Assembly (NCBI GenBank): GCA_029204045.2
Contig: CM055061.1
Location: forward strand, 46,648,977 to 46,712,976
Source: Tillandsia leiboldiana
Taxonomy: Eukaryota > Streptophyta > Magnoliopsida > Poales > Bromeliaceae
Reading direction: 5' to 3'
Length of the DNA stretch: 64,000 nt
Part shown: piece after piece, positions 1 through 11,067 of the stretch
How the letters are laid out: each line of letters starts with the position of its first letter
Numbering within the stretch: the first letter of the stretch is position 1
Translations under genes and position numbers: made by a program
Notes under the pieces: model-generated
What the model was told of the DNA's origin: nothing
Databases searched by the model: none
What the model saw: only the letters and a program-made list of their open reading frames with translations

Positions 1-1137
1 GTTTTGCTTTTTACTATGCCATGCAACAAGGCAATGGCCAAGATAAAAACATGAACCACTCGTACTCTTCCGATCATCCACAGATCCTGCCCAATCAGCA
101 TCTGAATATCCTATAATGTCAAGCGTTGTTCCCATAGGATACCAAATTCTGAAATTCAAAGTTCCATTGATGTACCGGATGATCCTTTTCACCGCTTTCA
201 GGTGAACCTCTTTTGGTGCTGATTGATATCTCGCGCAAATCCCAACACTAAAGGATATATCCGGGCAACTAGCTGTGAGATAGAGTAGACTTCCTATCAT
301 ACTGCGATAAAGCTTCTCGTCTACACTCTCACTAAGAGATTCAGTTCCTAATCCCTTATTGCTAGTTCCCATAGGAGTCGGGAAATCTTTAGAGTTTTCT
401 AAATCGAATTTCTTCACCAACTCCCTTGCATACTTGGATTGACACAAATGAATGCCTTCATCATTTTGTTTCACTTGCAATCCAAGAAAGTACGTCAATT
501 CGCCCATCATTGACATCTCAAATTTGCTTTCCATGGTTTCCGCGAATTTAGAAGCATCATTATCTCTTGTTGCCCCAAATACAATGTCATCGACATAGAT
601 TTGTGCCACAATGAAGTTATCCTGATAATGCTTCACAAAGAGAGTCCGGTCTGCTCCCCCTCGAGTATAGCCCTTCTCCAAAAGGTGCTTTGTCAATCTT
701 TCGTACCACGCTCGCGGTGCTTGTTTTAGACCGTAAAGAGCCTTTTTCAAACGAAAAACATGGTTAGGTTGTTTATAGTCTACAAAACCTTTCGGTTGAG
801 CCACATAAACTTCCTCGTTCAAAAACCCATTTAAAAACGCGCTCTTAACGTCCATTTGAAAGAGTTTTATTTTAAAATGACAAACAATAGCGAATAAAAT
901 ACGAATTGACTCGAGTCTAGCTACCGGGGCGAACGTTTCATCAAAGTCTATACCTTCAATTTGTGAGTAGCCCTGAGCAACTCGGCGTGCTTTGTTCCTG
1001 ATGATGGTACCATCCTCGTTTTTCTTGTTCTTGAAAATCCATTTAGTACCAATCACGTTGTGTTGCTTCGGAGGCTTCGTTAATTCCCAGACTTTGTTTC
1101 GTTCGAACTGATGGAGCTCTTCCTGCACTGCTTCAAT
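1..1137 (-). pseudogene. copia reverse transcriptase and RNase H, partial
   Basis: The minus-strand frame is open from 1137 to the window edge. It encodes the copia RT, which copies element RNA into cDNA in the virus-like particle, and the start of RNase H. I read the catalytic motif YVDDI at about 590-610, the segment MSMMGELTYFLGLQV at 475-525, and the RNase H entry motif GYSDADWAGS at 70-110. The frame is cut at its N-terminal end by a TAG at 1138-1140, where relatives have a Trp in the DDYW motif, which looks like a TGG to TAG nonsense change. It was fused to integrase upstream in one polyprotein; a 1-nt deletion near 1160 separates the two frames. The C-terminus lies outside the window. 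Confidence 0.93.
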
Positions 1138-1140
1138 CTA

Positions 1141-2195
1141 GTAGTCATCCTGAAGAGTTCATCAATGTTCTTTGGTTCTAACATGAAGACGTAACATGCG
1201 ACTCCACAAACCAACTGTCTCCGAGTCCTGACTCCTTCTTGTGGGTCTCCAATAATATTACATTCCGGATGATCCTTGGAGATGCGTAATGTTTGTGGTA
1301 ACGGAGTACTCGGAGGTACATGTGATAATTCCTGCACATCAGATAAACTTGAAGAACCATTAGATGCATCAACATTATCAGAAGAATTATTATGAGAAGA
1401 TGCATTTGCAGGAGAATCATCATCTAGAGACATATCAGGGGTAGATTTATCAGATGCAAAGTGAAAAGCTTCATCTACTTTAACATTTATAGATTCTACC
1501 ATCGTTTTAGATTCCAAGTTAAATACCCGATATGCTCTACTGTTTGTAGAATAACCCATGAAAATTCCTTCGTCACTTCGAGAGTCAAATTTTTTAAGAT
1601 TTTCGCGGTCACGTAAAATGTAACAACGACTCCCAAAGATACGAAAATATTTGATATTAGGTTTTCTACAGAACCACAGCTCATATGGTATATTTAAAGT
1701 TCCTGGGTGCAAATACACTCGATTAATTACATAGACGACGGTGTTCACAGCTTCAGCCCAAAAATATAACGGTAAATTCCGGCTATGAAACATCACACGC
1801 GCCATCTCTTGAACAACCCTGTTTTTGCGCTCGACTACACCATTTTGCTGAGGTGTATAGGGTGCTGAGAATTCATATTTTATGCCATTGGAAGTGCAAA
1901 AATCAATGAATTTAGAATTAATGAATTCTCCACCTCTATCACTTCGAACACGAACGATCTTTTCATTTCTTTCAATCATAATACGATGACAAATCTTATG
2001 AAAAGAGTCGAAAGTATCCGCTTTCTCTTTTAAAAAATGTTACCCATGAATACCTAGAGAAATTATCAACCAAAAGAAAAATATACCATTTACCTCCCAA
2101 AGATGGTGGACGAGTCGGCCCCATTAAGTCCATGTGCAATAATTCCAAGGGCCGATTGGTACCAACGTGGTTCAAGGACGAAAGAAGAATTCACC
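1141..2195 (-). pseudogene. copia integrase, frameshifted
   Basis: Integrase inserts the cDNA into the host chromosome. The core is readable on the minus strand from about 1979 down: the second catalytic Asp in RSDRGGEF, then the Glu region in NGVVERKNR, followed by the conserved LPLYFWAEA and FGSRCY segments. The N-terminal part of the core (2035-2160) is in another frame and contains HMDLMGPTRPPSLGG with the first catalytic Asp region. A 1-nt shift in a T/A run near 2035 separates the halves. A serine- and asparagine-rich linker (about 1320-1420) follows, then a second shift near 1160. Between the second gag zinc knuckle and this domain there is no protease or pre-integrase segment, so an internal deletion has joined gag to integrase near 2180. 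Confidence 0.9.
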
Positions 2196-2800
2196 TTTGC
2201 GTACCCAAACCTTTTGAGTTTTGGAGTACGTAGGCAATGATTGTGAAGTTATTACCTTTGGTGAAAGCGTCTTGTTTGATTCATTGATTTTCCTTGACGT
2301 CGTCGTCTTGTTTGATGTACTACCATTGTTCTTTCCTTTCGAAAAATTTTCCTTTGATTTCCGGGGAATCACGTTTTTGGTAGTTGTTGCAAGATGTGCT
2401 TGAGTTGATTGTTTTGCTCCCATCTTGCAATTTCTTCTAATGTGCCCTGCAAAACCACAACGAAAACATACCTTTGTTCTTGACGATCCCGAAGAGGGTG
2501 AGGTAGGGTTGTTGTCGTTGTATGCTGTAAATTCCGTCGTCGGAGGAGGAGATACCGACTGGGGCACAAAAACTATTCCACTCGAACTAGGACTGTCTCT
2601 AGTTTGAGTGTATCCGAGGCCGAATCGGTTTGTTTGACCAAGACTAAGCATCTTATCCAACTTGCTCCTTCTAGAAGAAAAACGCTTTAAATCATCCTTG
2701 AGTTGGAAAATGGTCTTTGTCATTTCCATTTTTTCCTGTCGGGCCTCGGTATAGAGCTTCAAGAAGTAACCAGCTTTATCAATCATTTTTACATGTTCCT
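2172..2800 (-). pseudogene. copia gag, C-terminal half with second zinc knuckle
   Basis: Continuation of gag on the far side of the solo LTR. Reading from 2800 downward gives a charged helical stretch (KEHVKMIDKAGYFLKLYTEA, then Lys/Arg-rich), a Ser/Pro-rich linker, and a CCHC knuckle CFRCGFAGHIRRNC (C-x2-C-x4-H-x4-C) at about 2428-2469 that binds element RNA. A Lys/Ser/Thr-rich tail leads to a stop at 2172. If one 5-bp TSD copy and the solo LTR are ignored, the frame is continuous with gag at 6421-7827, so the LTR insertion is younger than most decay here. The first 30 residues of an apparent longer frame starting at 2891 are solo-LTR sequence and not gag. Confidence 0.9.
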
Positions 2801-3718
2801 TGTGATGACCTGGATCTCTACAGAGCTGTGGTAGAGTCATTGGTGACATCTGGGGAGCCTGTACTGTGTGTTGGAGGTGTTTGTGAACCAATTGGACACA
2901 AGTGTTGGACTTCGGGCTTAAAATGGATCACGTGAGTGATCGGAGGACCCCGTTGAGTGTTTAGAAGTGTACTCGCGCAGAACAGATATTAAAATTGGAC
3001 TCAGCGCGAAGTTTGGACCAAGGAACACCTTTCCGGATGCCTTCGGCAATTTTTAGAGTTAGAATTTGGCAAATCGGACACCGGATTTGGATTCAGCGCG
3101 CGAAAACGGTGAAAATGGACTACCTACTTGTATTTTTCGGAGTCCGGATGCAAAAGCGCGTTTTTCAAGGCTTGGGGTTACTGTTCCGGTCGGCGGGCAG
3201 CGCCGGCGGCGGCGGAGCGCGGAGGCGCAGCCGCGGGCAGCGCGGCGGGCAGAGGTGCGGGCCGCCCGGTCCACGCGGCGGGCGTGCACCGGGGGCTGGA
3301 CGAGTGGCTGCTCAGGAGTGGGCCGGTCCGCGGGGCGCGGTCTACGGAAGGCGCGGGGTGCATGGTGGACCGGCGGGGCACGTGGCTGCTGGCGATTGGG
3401 TGGTGCAGTGGACCGGGTCCACGGAGCAGGGGTCGGTGGCCTCGGGGCGCGTGCGTGCAGAGGGTGCAGGCGCGCGCGTGGGCTGCGTTGACGCGGTTTC
3501 CCGCCTTCGGGTGTGCCACGCGTCGGCCCCGCACTGGGCCACGCGTCGCGCAGTGGATGGCCAGCGCGGCTGTCCGCTGTTGCGGGGAGACGTGGAGGCC
3601 CGTGGGGGATTCGGGCCCGCACAGTGTTGGGCCGGGCCCAACACTATAGCAGCCCGAATTCTCCCAGCGCCCGAAAATGGGGACACAAGCGTCATTATCC
3701 GAATTGTTTCTTCCAGCC

Positions 3719-3727
3719 TATTTATAA
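3719..3727 (+). promoter_or_regulatory. TATA box of the A1 solo LTR
   Basis: TATTTATAA followed by GCCGAGTTCAACTGCAG, aligning with the TTTAAATA core of the other A-type LTRs. Transcription would start about 30 bp downstream, giving roughly 240 nt of leader before the splice donor at 3990/3991. Confidence 0.75.
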
Positions 3728-3990
3728 GCCGAGTTCAACTGCAGAGAGCTCCTTCCCTGTTCCTCTTCTATCAGTACACCCTTCATGAGATTTCCTCCTC
3801 TCCCAGAGCCGGTTCCATCTGTAGATTCTTGGATTTTTTTGCGGCACGCATCCCGAGGTTTCCATTTATACGGCGCGGCGCGACGCTCGTTCATTTCTGG
3901 TCCCCTTCGTCGCGGTTTGGGTACGAGGACTCCCCCGGCTTACTCCGACCACCGATTTTGTCGATTTTTGCACCGTCGGATTCACGACAG

Positions 3991-6017
3991 GTAGGGCTAC
4001 GATCTTCGTGATTTGAGTTTCCCCTCATTTCAAGTTTATGTTGGAGTTTCCCGAGCTTTCTTTTGACCTATTTTCGTGGGCGGAGTTTTGGACAGTGCCA
4101 CAGTGTTTCGGCGATATCTTTGCGTACAGGCATCGGATTGAGGCATGTCAGGAGGCATTTTTCATCTACGCAGCGCAAGGAACACCCTCAAATTTTCTGG
4201 GAATTTTCTGAATATTTTTAAAAGGTGAGAAATCTCTGTTTGTTGGAAGTTGAGCTACAGTTTTTGAGATCGGTTTATTTCGGGGTGGTTCCGTTGTTGG
4301 ATTTGTTTCTCAGTGCAGGAAACTTGGATTTGAACGTGCAGGTACTCGTTCCGACCGGTTTGTCGCGAGGATCGCGACAGTATTGTTTTGGGAATTTTCT
4401 GTGTATAGCTCGCAGGTGAAAAAGGCACATCTTTGGGACTGAATTCTGGACAGCATGTTTTCGAATACTTGTGTGCTTATTTGTGTGTATGTTTTGGGGT
4501 TATTGTGAACAGCGATCGCGGCGGTTTATCTGTTTCAGCATTTGGCGTGATAAAGGGATATTAGACAGCGAGGAGGTTTTACAGCTGAGGATTGCGCGTG
4601 TCCAGGTGGGTGGTTGCTTTATCCCTCTTTTCTGACTTACCCACTAGGAGTATTAGAGAGATCCTTCTTGGACATCCATGATTGATAATTGTAATTGGGA
4701 CTTGCATGCTTGTGGGAATCTGATAGTGGTTGGGACTTATACATGTTTGTATGGATATAGTTTTGGCACTTAACCTTGCATGTGGAATTTACTTTTATGT
4801 TGGGATAAATGAAATGTCTTGTGGGAGGGTACCACTTGAGGATCTTTTGGGACATGCATAGGTGGATGATTTGGGTGAGGGAAAATTGTGGATTTTAAAC
4901 ATGTGTGGTTGGATAATGATTTAGCATGATGGTTATATCTATGCGGAGCTATTAATTGATACACATGTGGAGCCATTATTTGTCACACTATCTTTATCTT
5001 TCATGAGGACATATGCATGCTTGTTTGGACATCTAGGTAGGCCATCTTTTATCGCTACACTTTCATGCTGGAACTTGACTTAGGAGAAACCATGTTTGTT
5101 TCCTTTTCTCCTTCTTATTTAGACATTTGATTCTGGTTGCTCGGGTTCGAGCAGGGGTTTGGGATAGTGTAGCCGGGGCCTGGATTATGGATTATGGGTT
5201 GTGTAGTATTGCGGCTACCGCGGATAGTAGGCGGTTGACCGGATACGGATTATTTTACCCGATTTTTGGATTGGGGGTTATTGCGGCTACCGCGGGTAGT
5301 AGGCGGTTGACCGGATGTCGGATGTAGGACATGATTGTGATTGTGGGTTATTCCGGCGACCGCGGATATTGGGCGATTGACCGGAGGTCGGTTGTGAGAC
5401 TTGGTTGTGGATTGTGAGGTATTGCGGCGATCGCGGATTTTGGGAGATTGACCGGATGTTCATTTGTGCATCAGATTGGGGATCAGTTTCTTTTAGTGGA
5501 GGGGTGTGTTCCACTGGGGCTTTATAGTTGTGATCCAGTCCTGCTTTTGTTACTTATCACACCAGCGCGGTTATTGCCCAGTGATGCTTTCCTCGTGTGG
5601 GTCGCTCCCCTCGAGATCCCCTCCGGAGGCCGGGGCCAGACAGTTATTTACAGTTTTGCTATCACATCGGTGCGGCTTATTTGCCCGATGATGAGGGCGG
5701 CAGCAGGAGTTTTGCTATCACATCGGCGCGGCTACTTGCCCGATGATGAGGGCGGTACAGATTGGGTTCATCTGGGACGGTTGGTTACTGTTGCATACGG
5801 TTATTCTAGTCTAGGACTGCATTTTAGAGGCATAGTAGTGGTAGATTTCCCTTTTTCAGCAATTTCATTTCTTACCACTCTTCTTTCCTTTTTGCCTCTG
5901 GTAGACCTAGTGGGTGTGTCAGAGTTTGAGGTTTTACCCACTAGGGGAGGCTACTGGTTTACTAGTAGTTCTCACCCTCATTCGTCTTTCCTCTTTTTCT
6001 TCTTTCTTGTTTTGCAG
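3991..6017 (+). other. Apparent intron inside the A1 solo LTR
   Basis: Donor GACAG|GTAGGG at 3990/3991. The acceptor is a long pyrimidine tract ending TTGTTTTGCAG|TG at 6017/6018. Both sites recur at matching places in the other A-type LTRs (29944/31362, 22870/25094, 37071/39747, 53176/55852), although the intervening DNA is poorly conserved and varies from 1.4 to 2.7 kb. Splicing would remove most of the long leader between the promoter and the primer site. This is inferred from sequence; no transcript evidence is available here. Confidence 0.6.
5205..5460 (+). repeat. Four dispersed-tandem copies of a CCGCGG dyad unit
   Basis: Four copies, spaced about 70-80 bp, of a unit reading roughly GCGGCTACCGCGGATAGTAGG then CGGTTGACCGGA. 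Each contains a GC-rich dyad around CCGCGG. The same array appears in opposite orientation in the non-coding A1 element (38325-38595, 54430-54690), and one copy remains in A2 (12999-13027). Confidence 0.8.
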
Positions 6018-6344
6018 TGTCTTCTGCGGGTGCTGCTGGGCTTTCAGCGGCGGGTCGAGGAGAGAGGACGGCTGAGTAGATAGATCTCGAGGCAGGATGA
6101 GCGAGTTAGCTGGACTGTTGGTGTACCCATGTTTCCTCAGACGGTTGTACTTTTACATTTGGGAATGGCTTTTGCCAGCAGGTTGTATTTATTTTTAGTG
6201 AGCTGGGAGAGACTGATGTATCATTTATACAGATGTATTGTATTTTATTTCCAGCTTCAGTCTGAGATGTATTAGTTTTAGTTCAGCTCTGTTTTTATTG
6301 CTCTTTTATTACTATCTCTTATATCTGAGCAGGTTTGGCGCTTC

Positions 6345-6370
6345 GTGTACGCGGGAAATACCGTATGCAC
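6345..6370 (+). other. LTR-terminal hairpin, A1 solo copy
   Basis: Stem GTGTACGCGG, loop GAAATA, stem CCGTATGCAC, 26 nt in all, followed by GGCGGATCT. One C/A mismatch and two wobble pairs are present. Equivalent 26-nt hairpins lie at 36718-36743, 52823-52848, 12141-12166, 29601-29626 and 22549-22574. Confidence 0.75.
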
Positions 6371-6420
6371 GGCGGATCTCTAGACGGGCCCGGGTTCCGG
6401 TTTACACCCGGGGCGTGACA

Positions 6421-7827
6421 TTCCTTCTCGAAATGCTCATTTTTCTCTTGAAGTGAAGCATTTGCTTTTATCAGGTTATCCCTTTCCACTTCAAGACCGG
6501 TCGAGAGAGAAGTTGCCCTTTTTACTTCTTCTTCGAGATCCTGCAATCTCTCTCTCAACCCCTTGTTTTGCTTAGCCAGTTTCTTTGAATCCCTCAAAAG
6601 TTTGTAGTAGGCTAGAGCAAAATCTTCACCTTCAGAGTTACTCGATTCGTCGTCCGTTGCAGTTTTTTCAACCTGGGAGGAGTTGGACAATGAATCAGAT
6701 GTACTTGCCATTAAGCACATGAAGGGCGTAGATGTGGACGCGTGGAACGCCGTTGCGTTATTCTCTTCATCACTTGAGGATGACTCATTTGACGTTGAGG
6801 TGTCATCCCAAGTGACGGCTTGCATCGCTTTCTTCTTTGACGGATTCTTATTTGGACACTCCGTTGAGATATGGACGTACCCTCGGCACTTAAAGCATTG
6901 GACTTGTCCCTCTGAGCTTTTCTTATCCTTTGAAAAACTTTCTTACTTTCTTGACTTTTGGCTTGAAAAACCTTTGCCTTTCTTCCACTTTCCGAAGGAT
7001 GGAGTTTTACTTGAATTACCCCTTCGAAAGTTTCGTCGAAACTTTCTTGTCAAGAGAGCAAGCTGCTTCTCAAAGTCCTCCATAGATAGGTTCTCGTCAT
7101 CGTATGGGGAGAATGAATCCGCGTCTTCTTCTTTTGTTGTTTTCAACGCAAAACCTGAAGACTTAGAAGAGGATGCTTTTCCAGAAGAATAGTTAGTAGG
7201 AAATGTCATTTCATATGTTTGTAATGAACCAACTAATTCTTCTACACGGATTTCGTCCGGGTGTTTAATAGTTTTAATGGCCGTAACCTTGGAACGAAAT
7301 CTTTCAGGAAGAGTTCTTAGAATCTTTCTTACAATTTTAAATTCTGGAATTTTCTCTCCCAAGTTAGCACATGAATTCATGATGTCTTGCAATCGTGTAT
7401 AGTAGTCTATGAATGATTCATTTTCTGCCATGAAAATGGAGTCAAACTTGCTCGTAAGCATTTGCAGTTTTTGAATCTTCACAAGGTTAGTTCCCTCATG
7501 TGTAACTTGAAGAACATCCCAGATTTCTTTCGCAGTCTCACATGCCGAGACGCGAGAGAACTCAGTTTGTGACAAAGTATTAAATAAAGCGTTAACACCT
7601 TTGCCATTATAAGAAGATAAGTCTATCTCTTCCTTGGTCCATTTCGATCTAGGTTTGATGGTGTGAACATCAACAATAATTTCAGTTGGATTAAACCATC
7701 CTAACTCAATTGATTGCCACACCCGTTCGTCGATGGAAATAAGAAATACTTTCATCCGTACTTTCCAGTTGGCATAGTTTGTTCCATCGAAGAACGGGAG
7801 TCTGTTGATGTTTCCACCTTCAACCAT
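6421..7827 (-). pseudogene. copia gag, N-terminal part with first zinc knuckle
   Basis: Gag forms the particle that packages element RNA. The minus-strand frame starts at ATG 7825-7827 with MVEGGNINRLPFFDGTNYAN, followed by the WxxWKVRMKVFL-type fold of plant copia gag (UBN2/DUF4219-like). It is open to 6421 except for one TAA at 6943-6945, probably from CAA or GAA. Beyond that stop the same frame encodes CFKCRGYVHISTEC (C-x2-C-x4-H-x4-C, 6856-6897), an acidic Ser-rich linker and a coiled-coil-like segment (KQNKGLRERLQDLEEEVKRA). At 6421 it runs into the solo LTR and resumes in frame at 2800. The start is supported by its position about 20 nt downstream of the primer site. Confidence 0.93.
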
Positions 7828-7846
7828 TGTTTACAACCCTATTCCC

Positions 7847-7858
7847 GCTCTGATACCA
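7847..7858 (-). other. Primer-binding site of copia-1
   Basis: Minus-strand TGGTATCAGAGC, complementary to the 3' end of initiator tRNA-Met, two bases inside the 5' LTR. This fixes the direction of the element. Confidence 0.95.
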
Positions 7859-7860
7859 AT

Positions 7861-9126
7861 TGTTGGGTTATGTTAAGATATGGATCTAAATAGGGGAAAA
7901 ACCACCTAGAGGGGGGGGTGAATAGGTGTAAACAATAAACACTCAAAAATCGTTGCGCAATAAAACCCAATGCGGAAATGAAAATATAACACGCAAGATT
8001 TTTACGTGGAAAACTCCAAAACCGGAGTAAAAAACCACGGGACCGATAACACGGCGAAATCCACTGGAATTATAACACGTACAAAGGTGATATACCGTAC
8101 TCACAGACGACTCGACCTTTTTCCATACGCTCCTAATAGATCTTCTCCGCTCGCTCCGCAACGCTCCTCGAATCCACGATTAGCATCCAACGCCGAATCC
8201 ACGGCGTCCAACGTCAAATCCACGACGTCCAACCGAATCCACGGTCTTCACCCAGTAGCACGTCTCGAATCCACGAACGTACCTCGCTCCGAATCCACGA
8301 GAGCGGTAGCACCTTGAATCCACAAGGCCACGCGAGTCCACGTGCCAATTTTGGGAAAATCGTTGTTTTTGCGTGGTGATGATCCACCGAATACTTAGAT
8401 CAAAGATAGATCGGAAATACCATCTAAGTATTCATTAATTTGATTCTACTCAAAATCTGAGTATGAAAACCTAGAATCAAATTAATCAATATAGATGAAG
8501 AAACATAGATTTAATCTTGTTATTTCCTTCCTTCTCTATATGTGAATTTTTCTCTTTTTGACCGTATTTTGGATTACCCTAAAAATGAAACGTAGGGTCT
8601 AAATATAGGTTAGAAACCGTTGGAAGAGGATAAGAATCAAAAACTAACCTTTTCTGGAATTTTACAGGACAACGGTCCGGACTGGAATTATGGCGGTCCG
8701 GACTGTCGTAGCGAAACAAACTTTTTCCAGAAAAACATACCTTCGGGGTCCGGACTGAAATTCCCACGGTCCGGACTGTTCATGCAATTCCTGCAAATTC
8801 CACGTTCGGGGTCCGGACTGAAGTGACCAAGGTCCGGACTAGAATTGCGCATGAACTATCCTATGTTCGGGGTCCGGACTGTAATGCCAGGTCCGGACTC
8901 TGAACATGTAGTATGTCCAGTTTTTTATTTTTATGCAATTAAAAATTCATCCAAGTGTTTCTACACTATAAGAAGTATTCGGATCACCAAAAATATTTAG
9001 TTAAACGTACCTGATCCTTTTGAATTCTTCTTTCTTGAGATTGAGGTGTATGATCCAAACTTCTTCATCTTCAATCTTCAAGAATTAAACATTTTCACGA
9101 AATACGCCAACACAAATTCCTTAACA
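7861..9126 (-). repeat. 5' LTR of copia-1
   Basis: Plus-strand text starts TGTTGGGTTATG and ends TTCCTTAACA (1266 bp). Its sense strand starts TGTTAAGG and ends CATAACCCAACA. It matches the copia-2 LTR (36436-36667 joined to 57108-58156, about 1280 bp). The antisense of a TATA box (CCTATATTTAGA) lies at 8598-8609, with a repeated GTCCGGAC palindrome upstream of it in the sense direction. Downstream of it is a run of short CGAATCCACG repeats (8170-8340). Confidence 0.93.
8675..8898. repeat. Eight copies of the palindrome GTCCGGAC in the copia U3
   Basis: Exact GTCCGGAC octamers at 8675, 8696, 8748, 8769, 8811, 8832, 8872 and 8891. They come as pairs 19-21 bp apart, the first member of later pairs preceded by TTCGGG. 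The array lies 70-300 bp upstream of the TATA box in the sense direction, the position of an enhancer. Copia-2 keeps diverged versions (57127-57134, 57319-57326 and several GTCCGG half-sites). Confidence 0.9.
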
Positions 9127-11067
9127 CGCTGTCGACTCACAGCACGCGCGCACACACTCTCGGCTCCGCGCAGTGCAAGGTCCGCACGATCACAGCACCA
9201 ATGCAAAGATGGAAAAGAGAAGGAAAACAACCAATTTCCAACTCAAAACTCATTCTAAATCCATCTAAGAATTCCAAAAACCAAACCACCAAAAAAATCT
9301 GCCAACTTACCTTGTACGTGCGGCCGACGCGCGCGCGACTCCGCTCCAAACCAAGCGGCAGGAAACACCAACAGCACACTCCCTCTCAACCTCTCTCACT
9401 CTCTTTCTCTTCTTCACAGTCCTTTCCTTTGCTTTCTTTCTTTCCTTCTTGCTGTCGTGGAGAAGAAGGCAGAGAGGGGGGGGGGGGGTTCATATAGAGG
9501 GTGGTGTGGGGCAAAGATACATGGGAGGTGAAATGACCATCGTGCCCCTCACTAAAATCCGAAACCTGCTCAATCTGAGCTAAATATGACATTGGGTACC
9601 GGTACCAACCCATTAGTTCTGGAACTCTCTCTTTGGTTCCGGAACACAATACCTAGTTCCGAAACCAAATCCCCTGTTCCGGAACTCAGCTTCCAAATGC
9701 CAAAATCCGAAGTCTGAAGCTTCGGTTTCCTCGCCGACAACTCGCTTTATGCCCCGGAAGCTTCCGCAACACTCTGTAATCTCCCGAACCCCACTGTAAA
9801 CATAAAGTACACGTGTCCAAAGCTTTTCCCACTCAGAAAGCTCAACTGTGGGGGTCGGTGCGCTCAATCCAACAATCCAGTGCGCACACAAGAAAATCCT
9901 CACTTGGATTCTTTTCTCAGTTCCAAAGCAGGTTACCATCAATTAAGTAATCCTTCACATGCCAGCCCTAACTCACTTTTCATCTTCGGGGCCTCCACAT
10001 CAAACCGAAACCTCCCGAGCTCCGCTAAAACCCGAAAATACACACATTCCAACACTTTCCAAAATTTCTGCGCACAACCCAGGAGTCGGTTCTCTATCCA
10101 AATCCAGTACCCTACAAGTACATAATGCCCCGAAATCACTGATTCAAACTGGGCTTCCAAGTTTGATGCTGCTAACACACTTTTCATCCCAAAGGATTCT
10201 GCGTCGATCCGGAACAATTCAGACTCATCTGTAACCACAAATGGAATACGCCCCAGGCGATTTCTCCGCACCACGCCATCTTGCGAGGTCGGTGCACTCT
10301 GCAAAGTCCCGGTACTCTACAACGTCACCCCCGAACAGGTGACAGCCAAGTCCACCACCCGCCAAGCGCCACGTGGCCCGCGCCCATGCCGACGCGTGGC
10401 GTGCCCACGCGCAGGAACCCGCGGTCAGCGGCTCGGTCGCCGCGTCCACGCGCGCGCTGTCAGCACCGCCTGCCACCTTGACAGGCACGCAGCCCGAGAC
10501 GCCTCCCGGCCTGCTCCGTGGACCGCGCCCAAAGCACCCACCAATCAGCCGCCGCCACCTGTCCAAAGCCAACCAACGAGAAGCCTCCACGTGGCACGCC
10601 GCTCCCGTGCACCGTGCTCACCCGCGCGCCTGATCGCGCGCCTGCCCGCGCCTGCTCCCGTGGGCTGGGCCCAATGCGCCGCCACCCCCGCACTACCACG
10701 TGGCGTACGGTCCCAATCTGAAGCCGCCACGTGGCACACCGCCGGTCCACCGGTCCACTGTGCACCCAAAACACCAGAAAACTTCCGGGTGTCCGTTTTC
10801 AGCCGTCCGGACTCAGAAAAATATAAGCAAGTAGCCGATTTCCATCGTTTTAGCGCGCTGAGTCCAAATCCGATGTCCGCTTTGCCCAATTCCACTTCTA
10901 AAATTCGGTGGGCAACCAAATACACTCGTGATCCATTTTCTCACACTGAGTCCATCACTTGTGTCCAATTTGCGCATAAACACCTCCAATACCCAACATA
11001 AGCCTCCAGAAGCTGCTGATCCAACAGTAATCCTATCACGGGGATTCAAGTCCTCACATCGGGCATC
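9127..11067 (-). mobile_element. Partial A-type LTR (A4) interrupted by copia-1
   Basis: LTR-like DNA in minus orientation; its other part would lie beyond copia-1, outside the window. The sense strand would start TGTGAGGACTTG at 11067. It then has a U3 with CACGTG G-boxes and the A-type phrases found at 40680-40760 and 56760-56880 (around 10780-10910). A TATA-like CTATATGAA lies near 9490-9498, and a strong donor ACAAG|GTAAGTT at 9310. The G run at 9478-9487 and CT-rich run at 9385-9450 are in the leader. The frames at 10225-11001 are GC-rich U3 shadows. The right boundary rests only on resemblance to other A-type ends (CACA) and is uncertain; no polypurine tract follows. Confidence 0.6.
9310..9498 (-). 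promoter_or_regulatory. Core promoter and splice donor of the A4 LTR
   Basis: Sense strand: TATA-like CTATATGAA (9490-9498), a polypurine/polypyrimidine leader, then donor ACAAG|GTAAGTT with intron start at 9310. The order matches the other A-type LTRs. Confidence 0.5.

Larger units (their letters stand above)
2801..6420 (+). mobile_element. Solo LTR, family A1, 3.6 kb
   Basis: Begins TGTGATGACC and ends GGGGCGTGACA, flanked by identical 5-bp duplications TTCCT (2796-2800 and 6421-6425). It has no internal region or second LTR, so it is a solo LTR left by LTR-LTR recombination. Both ends match, in opposite orientation, the 4330-bp LTRs of the non-coding element at 36668-57102; this copy is about 700 bp shorter and lacks the 60-bp repeat array. 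Parts in order: U3 to about 3718, TATA box 3719-3727, exon-like leader to 3990, apparent intron 3991-6017, then the terminal segment with a hairpin at 6345-6370. GC-rich frames at 3000-3700 are U3 DNA and not genes. Confidence 0.96.
1..9126 (-). mobile_element. Ty1/copia element copia-1, partial, split by a solo LTR
   Basis: Minus-strand copia retrotransposon read from its 5' LTR (7861-9126) through the primer site, gag (7827 down to 2172), integrase and reverse transcriptase to the window edge, so the 3' LTR is missing. The domain order gag, integrase, RT, RNase H is diagnostic of Ty1/copia. The gag start and two zinc knuckles resemble the SIRE/Maximus group (inference). The element is dead: a stop in gag, loss of protease and the pre-integrase segment, frameshifts in integrase, and a stop at the RT start. 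A 3.6-kb solo LTR of another family interrupts gag at 2801-6420. It sits inside an A4 LTR that resumes at 9127. Confidence 0.95.

Noticed and set aside
2717..2935. Plus-strand frame crossing 2801
   Set aside because: It spans the copia/solo-LTR junction and is a chance frame over the antisense of gag.
2995..4011. Long GC-rich frame (338 codons) that could look like a gene
   Set aside because: It lies in the U3 and leader of the A1 solo LTR; several frames are open on both strands at once, the translation is Arg/Gly/Pro-rich, and no domain is recognisable.
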